Shown: in pieces, positions 58,501 to 63,751 of the stretch
Layout: every line of letters starts with the position of its first letter
Position numbering within the stretch: the first letter of the stretch is position 1
From: Corbicula japonica
Lineage: Eukaryota; Mollusca; Bivalvia; Venerida; Cyrenidae
Assembly: GCA_038501625.1 (NCBI GenBank)
Contig: JAZAYU010000127.1
Coordinates: 620,001 to 684,000 of the forward strand
DNA: 64,000 nucleotides
Reading direction: 5' to 3'
Translations under genes and position numbers: made by a program
Notes under the pieces: model-generated
Databases searched by the model: none
Told to the model about the DNA's origin: nothing
Seen by the model: only the letters and a program-made list of their open reading frames with translations

Positions 58501-59901
58501 TAAGGAAACAGGCTTAGTTCTGTGAAGGCCCTGCTGCCATCAGAAAACCTTTAGACATGGCAGACATCGGCAAATGAAAAACATACTGAATTCAGCAGAC
58601 CGAGGCGATTCTGCCATCAGCAGACCAAAACCGTGCTGCCATCAGCCCTAATAGAACAATTAGGATAATTGTAAGATACAGATGTAGTTATAATCAACCA
58701 GTCATATACAGACAACAAGGGTCCAAGATCTTAATATTGAGATCAAAGGACCCGTCTCTAATCCCAAGCATTTGACTGGCTGAATGGGAGACTAGATTCC
58801 ATTTTAGCCAATCAGATGATTGAGCTTTGAGACTGGTTATCTGTTTGAGTTTAATGATTTCAGGACAGATGAGATAATTAACTAATTCCAAATTTTGCCC
58901 TGGTTGTTTTACTTGATACTGTGAGATACATTTTCTGAAATAAGAAAAACAAACTTTATAAACTGATAAGCCTTTTGATTAACTTTGGAGATAAACACTG
59001 GATGGGGATCATGATATTCCTGACCCTATCAGCTTTATTTCTGACATTTCAAAGTCTCACTCATAAAAAGCACCTGTTACAGTTTTATATATGTTTTTTG
59101 GGGGGTGAACATGCTAAGGAATTGCTGTCAATAGATAAGATGTTTGAAGGAAGGTATAGGAAAATGGGTAATTGTAACACAGTTGAGAAAACAACAAACT
59201 GAAACCCCCATCTCTCCTCAGTTTGGAGATTTTAGCTTGTGTTGTGATTGGTCAGCTTAGCAACTCACAGTAGCTTGTGACAGGTCAGTCTAAATACTCC
59301 AGCTTGTGATTGGTCAGTAAAGAGACTAGCTTGTGATTGGTCAGTACAAGAGACTAGCTTGTGATTGGTCAGTACAAGAGACTAGCTTGTGATTGGTCAG
59401 TACAAGAGACTAGCTTGTGATTGGTCAGTACAAGAGACTAGCTTGTGATTGGTCAGTAAAGAGACTAGCTTGTGATTGGTCAGTAAAGAGACTAGCTTGT
59501 GATTGGTCAGTACAAGAGACTAGCTTATGATTGGTCAGTTTAAAGACTCTAGTTTGTGATTGGTCAGTTTGGAAAATCAGCTCAATTTCAACCAATCAGA
59601 GACTTAGGATGTTATTTTATTCATTAAAATTTACTGAGAAAAATATCTGTCTCATCATATAAATGTTACATGCTGTTCTAAAATTGCAACATTACAACTC
59701 TACAAATTTTACAGTTCCTTTTTCATTTGAAACCAATCAGAGTTGCAAATGAATCTTGTAAAACTACAAAACTAAACTAAATTTTTATAATAAACTTCTG
59801 ATATGACATACCTCCTCTCCAAGTTTATTCCGGAAGCGTACCCACTCCCCACCATCCTCACGCTGGTACTCTAGCAAGAACTCCTCTGTAAATTCTTGCC
59901 C
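37173..59901 (-). CDS. DDR: Discoidin domain receptor tyrosine kinase (5' exons beyond window)
   Basis: Eleven exons (59901-59812, 54220-54073, 53041-52514, 51511-51380, 50966-50511, 43198-43005, 41494-41363, 39872-39745, 39306-39109, 38466-38232, 37505-37173) join in frame to 857 residues and a stop. DDRs are collagen receptors of the plasma membrane. Seen: the end of the discoidin domain (FLLEYQRED.., [10 protein letters not shown], 1-79), the DS-like domain ([27 protein letters not shown], 80-255), a Thr/Pro linker, a transmembrane helix (about 336-359, with GIIIG), a long juxtamembrane with DYAVPD and two PPxY motifs, then the kinase: GEGQFGEV (554-561), Lys 592, HRDLATRN (Asp 696), DFG (Asp 714), DYYRIEG (726-727). 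About 110 N-terminal residues are missing. The large introns are filled with MITEs. Confidence 0.95.
37774..37922 (+). mobile_element. TwinHP copy, left part missing
   Basis: Begins inside hairpin 1 (ATCTGCACTGGTCGC) and keeps a full hairpin 2 and the right end with TTAA; in the last intron of the - DDR gene. Confidence 0.9.
37940..38212. mobile_element. TwinHP, old copy
   Basis: Core GTAGATCCAGATCCAGATG and GATCAGGATCTACACAG, right end CTGAAGGGTTAA, 20 bp from the donor of exon 10. Confidence 0.55.
38232..38466 (-). CDS. DDR: - DDR exon 10 (catalytic and activation loops)
   Basis: 235 bp; [30 protein letters not shown] and [13 protein letters not shown]. Confidence 0.95.
38668..39055. mobile_element. 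TwinHP copy interrupted by Foldback 11
   Basis: TTAA on both sides; the insertion falls between GATCCAGATCAGG and CTGATGGCACACATG in the second hairpin. Confidence 0.8.
38825..38969. mobile_element. Foldback element 11 (nested)
   Basis: GCCTCAAGGTTATAAAAC to ATAACCTTGGGC; arms almost perfectly complementary, centre GGCGACCAGTCGCC. Confidence 0.93.
39109..39306 (-). CDS. DDR: - DDR exon 9 (helix C, hinge)
   Basis: 198 bp; [18 protein letters not shown] and the hinge [16 protein letters not shown]. Confidence 0.95.
39745..39872 (-). CDS. DDR: - DDR exon 8 (beta-3 lysine)
   Basis: 128 bp; [18 protein letters not shown] and [13 protein letters not shown]. Confidence 0.95.
39873..40880 (-). other. 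- DDR intron, mostly unassigned
   Basis: AT-rich; a short ATC simple repeat at 39939-39958 and nothing else recognised. Confidence 0.55.
40885..41107 (+). mobile_element. TwinHP copy with an 11-bp loss
   Basis: TTAA on both sides; hairpin 1 intact; hairpin 2 has lost part of its left core (GATCCTGTATATGTGCC). Confidence 0.93.
41363..41494 (-). CDS. DDR: - DDR exon 7 (glycine loop)
   Basis: 132 bp; [16 protein letters not shown]... to LGEGQFGE, phase 0 at both ends. Confidence 0.95.
41572..41715. mobile_element. Foldback element 12
   Basis: GCCCAAGGTTATAAAAC, centre GGCGACTGGTCGCC, ending TTTTTAACCTTCAG; 78 bp from exon 7. Confidence 0.92.
41753..41856. mobile_element. TwinHP left half, diverged
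   Basis: CCCTTTATTCTTATGGATATG and GTAAATCCAGATCAGCC. Confidence 0.65.
41861..42322. mobile_element. TwinHP copy interrupted at its left end by a PIF-like MITE
   Basis: TTAA-CCCTTTA is followed by the insertion and then TTACTTCATACATTCG; hairpin cores GATCTAGGTTAGCTGGCAC and GATCTGGATCATACAG follow. Confidence 0.72.
41868..42108. mobile_element. PIF/Harbinger-like MITE, GGCCAGAG type, copy 2
   Basis: 241 bp, TTA on both sides, inverse orientation to copy 1; left end GGCAATAGAAAAAAATATT is decayed, right end TTTTTTTTCTCTGGCC intact. Confidence 0.85.
42323..42400. mobile_element. Foldback element 13, right half only
   Basis: GCCAGTTGCCATTTCAGCC to GTTGTATAACATTCAG; left arm absent. Confidence 0.75.
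42894..42968. mobile_element. TwinHP fragment
   Basis: GATCTTGATCAGGATGC, CTGCACTGTTTGCCCACGGG and GTGTAAAGGG right-end remnant. Confidence 0.55.
43005..43198 (-). CDS. DDR: - DDR exon 6 (juxtamembrane)
   Basis: 194 bp; [20 protein letters not shown], then VYPPQAP..., [18 protein letters not shown] and NIPNLQ. Contains two PPxY motifs (PPVY, PPQY) and YAVP. Confidence 0.93.
43327..43532 (-). mobile_element. TwinHP copy with deleted hairpin 2 arm
   Basis: TTAA on both sides; after GTGACC the left arm of hairpin 2 is missing and ATGTGCCGGCTGATCTGG follows. Confidence 0.93.
43585..43753. mobile_element. TwinHP copy, left part missing
   Basis: CTACACTTTTCGCC, linker TTTTTGGTCAGAAATAATC, full hairpin 2, right end TATGGAGTAAAG. 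Confidence 0.8.
43906..44040 (-). mobile_element. TwinHP deletion copy
   Basis: TTAA on both sides; hairpin 1 left arm joins directly to the hairpin 2 right arm (GCACATCTGAGCTGGCTG). Confidence 0.9.
44041..44605 (-). other. - DDR intron, nothing recognised
   Basis: AT-rich sequence without identifiable elements. Confidence 0.5.
44607..44775 (+). mobile_element. TwinHP deletion copy
   Basis: CCCTTTACTCC...GGAGGAAAAGG; centre deleted between ACATCTGTATAG and GATCCTGATCAAACGG; right TTAA 44776-44779. Confidence 0.83.
44792..44936. mobile_element. Foldback element 14, diverged
   Basis: CAAGGTTATAAAACTG to TTTCATGATCTTGGGC: the left end is the AAGGTTAT variant and the right end the GATC variant, so the two arms come from different subfamilies. 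Confidence 0.75.
44940..45740 (-). other. - DDR intron, nothing recognised
   Basis: Includes an exact short duplication GATGCTCTTTTAACGA/CTCTTTTAACGA near 45365; no coding signal. Confidence 0.5.
45745..45982 (-). mobile_element. TwinHP copy
   Basis: Left CCCTTTCCTGTACAG, right CCAGGAAAGAG-TTAA; hairpin 2 has a 5-nt expansion in its loop (GGCAGTGCCGGATG). Confidence 0.92.
45987..46156. mobile_element. TwinHP, diverged and left-truncated
   Basis: GTTCAGATCCTGATTAG, CAGACCCTGAACATATGG, right end TATATGGAGGAAAGGG. Confidence 0.72.
46233..46358. mobile_element. TwinHP right half
   Basis: GTTATTTCTGATC linker, GTAGATCCAGATCAGATGG hairpin, end TATATAGAGCAAAGGGG. Confidence 0.7.
46360..46985 (-). 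other. - DDR intron, nothing recognised
   Basis: AT-rich sequence without identifiable elements. Confidence 0.5.
46991..47216. mobile_element. TwinHP, old copy
   Basis: TTAA-CCCATGGGATATGGCTG and GTATATCTAGATCAGC; right end AAAGTGAAAG then TTTAA. Confidence 0.7.
47491..47699 (+). mobile_element. TwinHP copy, hairpin 2 left arm deleted
   Basis: TTAA 47487-47490 at the left; right flank TTGA; CAAATAACGGATGTGCCCGC marks the deletion. Confidence 0.9.
47761..47948 (+). mobile_element. TwinHP copy, right side decayed
   Basis: TTAA-CCCTTTACGTCATATATA, complete first hairpin, shortened second (GATCAGACAGCATCATGG). Confidence 0.78.
48194..48290. mobile_element. TwinHP fragment
   Basis: TTTACTCCATATATATGCC and one hairpin with most of its loop deleted. 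Confidence 0.65.
48336..48470 (+). mobile_element. TwinHP left half
   Basis: TTAA-CCTTTTCCTCCATAC, an ATGT simple repeat at the normal ATATACGC position, then hairpin 1. Confidence 0.75.
48480..49765 (-). other. - DDR intron, nothing recognised
   Basis: 1.3 kb AT-rich sequence without members of the repeat families or plausible exons. Confidence 0.55.
49769..50002. mobile_element. TwinHP, diverged, full length
   Basis: CCCTTTACTCCATATATATG ... TGATGGAGTAAAGAG, TTGAA at both ends; both hairpins present. Confidence 0.8.
50511..50966 (-). CDS. DDR: - DDR exon 5 (transmembrane helix)
   Basis: 456 bp; acidic linker, membrane helix [20 protein letters not shown] with the following FIII and basic stop-transfer RHKKRK, then cytoplasmic [27 protein letters not shown] and [16 protein letters not shown] simple repeat follows in the intron (about 50416-50456). 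Confidence 0.94.
51380..51511 (-). CDS. DDR: - DDR exon 4 (extracellular linker)
   Basis: 132 bp; [20 protein letters not shown] then [20 protein letters not shown]. Thr/Pro-rich stalk, probably O-glycosylated in the extracellular space. Confidence 0.88.
51598..51825 (+). mobile_element. TwinHP copy, left terminus decayed
   Basis: CCTCCATATACACGC start, both hairpins, right end TATGGAGGAAAGGG-ATAT. Confidence 0.85.
51828..52345 (+). repeat. Dispersed repeat, copy 2 (in - DDR intron)
   Basis: Matches 1632-1895 in order (ACATTTGGTC, GGGCATAGCTA, CTGTGCACAA, ATATCACAAATTCTCC, TTTTGGTCAGAATTGAGAAT) and is split near its end by the inverted-repeat element at 52079-52310. Confidence 0.75.
52079..52310. 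mobile_element. 232-bp inverted-repeat element (nested)
   Basis: Perfect 18-bp inverted ends TGGACAAAAGTCTTGTCC / GGACAAGACTTTTGTCCA, with further inverted homology inside (CATTACTCTACCGGCA / GTCGGTAGAGCAATG). The terminus is itself partly palindromic (GGACAA..TTGTCC). No coding capacity. Confidence 0.85.
52398..52488. mobile_element. TwinHP fragment beside exon 3
   Basis: AGTGTAGATCCTGATCAGACGG to GTAGTAAAGG, 25 bp from the donor of the DS-like exon. Confidence 0.65.
52514..53041 (-). CDS. DDR: - DDR exon 3 (DS-like domain)
   Basis: 528 bp, the whole second extracellular domain: [63 protein letters not shown]. Matches DDR family signatures (GLGQLADG, YVGW, CNNM, PWLLFSEI). Confidence 0.95.
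53120..53310. mobile_element. TwinHP, old copy
   Basis: TTTGATTCCATGGGATTTGCC, GTCAGGATCTACACTG and a GATCTGGAGC half-hairpin. Confidence 0.6.
53567..53756. mobile_element. TwinHP copy abutting the next one
   Basis: GCAAACAATGTAGATCCAGATC hairpin, second hairpin shortened; ends at the TTAA shared with the following copy. Confidence 0.72.
53761..53991 (-). mobile_element. TwinHP copy
   Basis: TTAA on both sides (53757-53760, 53992-53995); CCCTTTGCTCCATAGACAC ... TATATATGGAGGAGAG; both hairpins. Confidence 0.92.
54073..54220 (-). CDS. DDR: - DDR exon 2 (end of discoidin domain)
   Basis: 148 bp; [30 protein letters not shown] and [12 protein letters not shown], the typical discoidin/F5-8C terminal strand with its conserved Cys. 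Confidence 0.95.
54303..54663. mobile_element. TwinHP copy interrupted by Foldback 15
   Basis: CCTTTAACACCATGTG start, GTATATCCAGATAAGCCTGC before and GTAGATCCGGATCAGACAGC after the insertion. Confidence 0.75.
54375..54518. mobile_element. Foldback element 15 (nested)
   Basis: GCCCAAGATCATAAAAC to ATGATCTTGGGC, centre GGCGACTTGTCGCC; ACAG near both sides. Confidence 0.92.
54664..55160 (-). other. - DDR intron, nothing recognised
   Basis: A 99-codon + frame (54673-54972) crosses it but shows no family motif or splice context. Confidence 0.5.
55168..55375 (-). mobile_element. TwinHP copy with shortened hairpin 2
   Basis: TTAA on both sides; hairpin 2 left arm GATCCTGATCAGACGGCAC joins directly to CACTGGTCGC. 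Confidence 0.93.
55411..55623. mobile_element. TwinHP, old copy
   Basis: CCTTCACTCTATATATACAGG, cores GATCCTTATCAGCCAGC and CATGATTAGACAGC; right end TTAAGGG. Confidence 0.72.
55999..56283. repeat. 155-bp tandem duplication
   Basis: CAGATCTCATTAGAAC...AATCATCAATCTCCCTGCAA...AAGTAAATCTATAAGA recurs once at 56155 with scattered differences; the second copy has longer T runs. Confidence 0.88.
56456..56664. mobile_element. TwinHP copy with deleted hairpin 1
   Basis: CCCTTTCCTCCATATATACG, GACCAGTGTAGCTGGCACTG (arm lost), full hairpin 2, TATATATGGAGG; right end GGCAAATG decayed. Confidence 0.83.
56665..57630 (-). other. - DDR intron, nothing recognised
   Basis: AT-rich. A short tract duplicated from the TwinHP flank (AAATGAAGCAATTT) appears twice at 56664 and 56738. 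Confidence 0.5.
57636..57801. mobile_element. Foldback element 16 with internal duplication
   Basis: GCCCAAGATCATAAAAG to TGTGATCTTGGGC; the left arm contains an extra CAAATCTCAAGCCAGTCGCC segment. Confidence 0.82.
57805..58715 (-). other. - DDR intron, nothing recognised
   Basis: Contains repeated CTGCCATCAG phrases at 58530-58650 but no family match or exon. Confidence 0.45.
58721..58862. mobile_element. Foldback element 17, diverged
   Basis: TCCAAGATCTTAATATTG to GTTTAATGATTTCAGG; arms clearly mismatched. Confidence 0.75.
59232..59580. repeat. 26-28-bp minisatellite with CCAAT-type units
   Basis: About twelve units of AGCTTGTGATTGGTCAGT followed by ACAAGAGACT or AAAGAGACT. The GATTGGTCAGT core equals the arm of older Foldback copies, and the array is followed by their other arm (CTCAATTTCAACCAATCAGA). 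Confidence 0.93.
59812..59901 (-). CDS. DDR: - DDR exon 1 of those in the window (discoidin domain)
   Basis: 90 bp, phase 0 at both ends; [20 protein letters not shown] then [10 protein letters not shown], the strand around the tryptophan typical of discoidin domains (RDG.RW..W). Preceding exons (signal peptide, first two thirds of the domain) were not found up to the window edge. Confidence 0.9.
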
Positions 59902-60245
59902 CTAAAAAACAAATTATAAATAGATTTAACACTACATAAGTTAAAATCATTATTGCATGACTTGCAGCAGCTGGACCAAGAAGCAGCAAAACCATCAAGA
60001 AAAATTAGTTTTATGCGTATAGTACTCTCATTTAGAAAAGCCAGTGCATTCTAGCAGTGATGTGTAACGCTTTCAGACATACTTTGTGCAGGATTACAAA
60101 TATGCATTATACTCTTTAAATTTAAATAAATCATTGTATGACATTAAATTTTAGTGATTAAAAATTATATTTTGTCCAAAGACATTGAAGTGTATTTCAA
60201 ATCGTTGGGGAGTTGATTTCTATAAATCAGCATTAACACCTCATG
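59902..60245 (-). other. - DDR intron, nothing recognised
   Basis: No repeat or exon; the intron continues to at least 64000. Confidence 0.5.
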
Positions 60246-60247
60246 AA

Positions 60248-60448
60248 CCCTTTCCTTTATAGATACACCTTTATTACTAGGGCGAACAGTTTAGATCAGG
60301 ATCTAAACTGTTCGCTTTTTGATTCATTACGTTATTTCTGACCAAAATGCGACCAGTGCAGATCCTATCAGACGGCACGGATGTGCTGGCTGATCTGGAT
60401 CTACACTGGTCGCACATGCGTAAAAATGCGTATGCATCAAGGAAAGGG
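60248..60448 (-). mobile_element. TwinHP copy with deleted hairpin 1 core
   Basis: AACAGTTTAGATC is followed at once by AGGATCTAAACTG, leaving a loopless stem; hairpin 2 full; right TTAA, left TGAA. Confidence 0.92.
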
Positions 60449-60451
60449 TTA

Positions 60452-61085
60452 ACTGATTTAACAAAAAGATTTATCCAGTAAATGAACTGATATACTAAAT
60501 ATAATTTCAGTCACTAATACAGTTATGGTTATTTAATAAGTATTTGTGAATTAAATCAGTTGTGCAGCTGCTCCGGGCTCGACCAAGGTTACAAATTTTG
60601 TAAATTGCTCATCCTGTACTAAGAATTCGGTAGAGAAAAATAATGGACGAGCTTCCGATGTTATAGTTGCAATATCAAGTGTTCATAACTTTAAACTGGA
60701 CTACTGGACTATTTCTGGCAAACTCTGTTCTTCACCATTAACTATTACATGTTTAATAGACAAAACAATTACATGTCTACAAAACATATAAATTATTCAG
60801 ACCTAAATTTAATTCTGGAGGGATTTGGCAACAATCTAAATTTTTTAATTTGTGTGACTGGCACAGTCTAAATTCCTGGAATTTATTGCAGTCTGCTCTC
60901 TGTTTTATGAAGGCTTGCAATGCCACAAAGCTTCTAATATCATTGATCAATTGATCTATATCATGCACATGCTTGAAATCTTTTCACAGAGAATGATCAC
61001 AACCTTGTTTTTTTTCTGTTAGTTTGCTTTGCATAGAAAATTTCATTCTAAGAAATTACACTAAATAAGCCAACATTTGGGCACT
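60452..61085 (-). other. - DDR intron, nothing recognised
   Basis: A 63-codon - frame at 60777-60968 has no splice or family support. Confidence 0.45.
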
Positions 61086-61092
61086 ACTTTAA

Positions 61093-61326
61093 CCCTTTCC
61101 AGTACAGACACACCTTTATTACTAGGGCGAACAGTTTAGATCCAGATCAGCCGGCACATCCGTGCCGTCTGATCAGGATCTAAACTGTTCGCTTTTTGAT
61201 TCATTATCTTATTTCTGACCAAAATGCGACCAGTGCAGATCCTGATCAGACGGCACGGATGTGCCAGCTGATCTGGATCTACACTGGTCGCACATGCGTA
61301 AAAGCGCGTATCTATACAGGAAAGGG
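61093..61326 (-). mobile_element. TwinHP element, 234 bp
   Basis: TTAA on both sides; both hairpins nearly perfect, inverse orientation to the reference. Confidence 0.95.
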
Positions 61327-61329
61327 TTA

Positions 61330-61526
61330 AACAGAACCCTTAGTTCAAAATGTGTTGAAGTTTATAAAACAGGAAGACCCCACAAAGCAACAAAACCTGG
61401 CTACTTTTTTTTAAAGTTATAAGTGAAAAAGGGGCATAACTATAACAAAAAACAGTCAAGAGTTTTGTAACTTGTCCTGATAATTTCTTTTGTGGTGTTA
61501 GACATCTAGGTTAAGTTTCAAAGATT
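61330..61526. repeat. Old degenerate repeat
   Basis: AAAGGGGCATAACTATAAC and GTTAAGTTTCAAAGATT are phrases of the GGGCCATAACTCTG type repeat at 20260-20970. Confidence 0.45.
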
Positions 61527-61528
61527 TA

Positions 61529-61620
61529 CCGTCATTGTTCGAATATAAGCCGCACTCATGTATAAGCCGCATCCCCCTAAACCTGATGGAACAGATGAAA
61601 ATGGCTTAATGCAATGACGG
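61529..61620. mobile_element. CCGTCATT element 3, internally deleted
   Basis: 92 bp between TA dinucleotides; CCGTCATTGTTCGAATAT left end kept, right end GCAATGACGG with the interior lost. Confidence 0.85.
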
Positions 61621-61622
61621 TA

Positions 61623-62046
61623 CCTTAAATGGTTATGGAGAAAGTGAACTTAACAAAAAACTTCATGAAATGTTAATGCCCGCTTGCCCAACAACATACG
61701 CCAACATATTAACTAGGATTTTCCCAAGAAAACCTGGTTAATAAAGTAATTTCACTGTAAAAGCTTTCACTGACATCACTTACCAAATAACCTCTGCAAA
61801 ACATTTTTTGATTAATTTATCCTATTCTACTGTACTTAATATTCCACAGGATGGAACAATAAAGTACTGGTTTATGACATTATTTTATGACTGGTGAAAG
61901 GAAATTAAGAAACAAGTCTGCCTGTAGCAAATTAGTTAAACATTTGAACTTATGGGATTATGCATCTATGACCTTGGATGGTAGACGATCACAAACGATC
62001 TGCGTTCATAATACCTTCGAGAAAATTTCAGGGAAGTGACAATTAA
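61623..62046 (-). other. - DDR intron with a short duplicated block
   Basis: GATCACAAACGATC...TTCATAATACC at 61988-62016 recurs at 62860-62890 and in part at 62927. Confidence 0.6.
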
Positions 62047-62053
62047 CCCTTAA

Positions 62054-62286
62054 CCCTTTCCTGTATAGACACACCTTAATTGCTAGGGCGAACAGTTTAG
62101 ATCCAGATCAGCCGGCACATCCGTGCCATCTGATCAGGATCTGCACTGGTCGCATTTTGGTCAGAAATAACCTAATAAATAAAAAAGCCAACAGTTTAGA
62201 TCCTGATCAGACGGCATTGATGTGCCGGCTGATCTGGATCTAAACTGTTCGCCCTAGCAATAAAGGTGTGTCTGTACAGGAAAGGG
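62054..62286. mobile_element. TwinHP copy with two identical outer arms
   Basis: TTAA on both sides. Both outer arms are of the CTAGGGCGAACAGTTTAG type, while the inner right arm of hairpin 1 is still GCACTGGTCGC, so hairpin 1 is a hybrid whose stem no longer pairs fully. Confidence 0.93.
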
Positions 62287-62290
62287 TTAA

Positions 62291-62668
62291 CAGCATGGGC
62301 CAACAGTGTAGATCCAAATCAGCTGTCATATCTGTGCCGTCTGATCAGGATCTACACTGTTTGCTTTCAGATTCATTAGTTTATTTCTGATCAAGATTCA
62401 ACTGGTGCATATCCAGATTACGAGACATGATCTGGATCTACACTGGTCGCACATGAGTAGAAATGTGTATACAGTCGAACCTGTCTTTTAAGCAGCCATC
62501 AAAGGGAGTGACAAAAAGTGGCTGCTGAAGACAGGTGGCTGTTACAGACAGTAAAAAAATGAGAACAAAATGTCAGTTTAGGTCATATTCAAACTGGCTG
62601 TTTAAGACAGGTGGTTGCTATTCGCAGGTGGCTGCTAAGGCAGGTTTCACTGTATATTGAGTAAAGGG
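62291..62668. mobile_element. TwinHP copy interrupted by a pogo-like MITE
   Basis: Shares the TTAA at 62287-62290 with the previous copy. GTAGATCCAAATCAGC hairpin, then the insertion in the terminal TATATA, then TTGAGTAAAGGG-TTAA. Confidence 0.8.
62472..62652. mobile_element. pogo/Tigger-like MITE, copy 2 (nested)
   Basis: 181 bp, TA on both sides, CAGTCGAACCTGTC ... GCAGGTTTCACTG. Confidence 0.85.
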
Positions 62669-62682
62669 TTAAACTGACCTGG

Positions 62683-62828
62683 GTTGAAGGTTATAAAACT
62701 GAGTTTGGAAACCAGTCTCAAATCTCAAGGATCTGATTGGCTGAAATGGCGACTTGTCGCCATTTCAGCCAATCAGATGCTTGAGATTTGAGACTGGTTT
62801 CCATGCTCAGTTTTATAACCTTCGAGCC
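62683..62828. mobile_element. Foldback element 18
   Basis: GTTGAAGGTTATAAAAC to TTTTATAACCTTCGAGCC, centre GGCGACTTGTCGCC. Confidence 0.9.
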
Positions 62829-62829
62829 T

Positions 62830-63535
62830 GATATTGTAATTACCAGTATGTTTCTCTTTGATCACAAACGATCCACTTTCATAATACCATTGACAAACTT
62901 ACACGTTAAGTAACAATTAACAATTGATCACAAACGATCCTCTTTTATTGAGAATCTTACATCTCATATGATAAGAGGCATTATTAGCAATTTTCAGTGC
63001 TGCTGAACTTTTAAGTACAAAGGAGAGAAAAACATTCACTGAATTTCAGGACAAATATCTCGATACTGGGACGGTGACTGATATGCTGCCCGCTAAGTGA
63101 TCATCTCGGAGTCACTATGACAAAAATGCTGGTAAAACTTGCTATCAAAAACACTTCAAGAGCATTTCATTCACACTTTTATTCCTCGTTTCCTCAGTTG
63201 CTGTCAAATACAAAAAACATGTTCATTAATAAAGGAATTCTGATTATTTCTTTGGTAAATACCTTTTAAATGCGTTCTATGACTGTTCCATTTGGGTATT
63301 TCATTAAAGCAATTCTTGCTAAATTCAATAAATTGTTATGTCTTTGTTAGATACTCAGTTACATGGGCTCTCTTGCTCTCTCAGAAATTATCTAACTACT
63401 GTTGGTGTAAATGACATTATCACATTTTTGTTCAACATGTGTTTCATCTATCATATTGGTGCTTATTAATTTTGCGAGATTTTTAAAATAGGGTCTGGTC
63501 AAAGTCCATTCTATTTTGACCTTTTACTCCATATT
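62830..63535 (-). other. - DDR intron, nothing recognised
   Basis: Apart from the duplicated GATCACAAACGATCC blocks, no element or exon. Confidence 0.5.
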
Positions 63536-63537
63536 GA

Positions 63538-63751
63538 CCCTTTACTCCATTGTAGGGCATGGGCAAACAGTGTAGATCCAGATCAGAACGCAAATCTGTG
63601 CCATATAATCATGATCTACAATGTTTTCTTCAAGAATTATTAGGTTATTTCTGACCGAGAAGCAAACGGTGTAGATCCAGATCAGATAGTATGGATGTGC
63701 CGGATGATTCGGATCTACCATGCACAAAAATATATATATCTAGTGAAGGGG
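63538..63751. mobile_element. TwinHP, diverged copy
   Basis: CCCTTTACTCCATTGTAGGGC (its start duplicated just upstream as CCTTTTACTCCATATTGA), two hairpin cores, end TAGTGAAGGGG. Confidence 0.75.
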
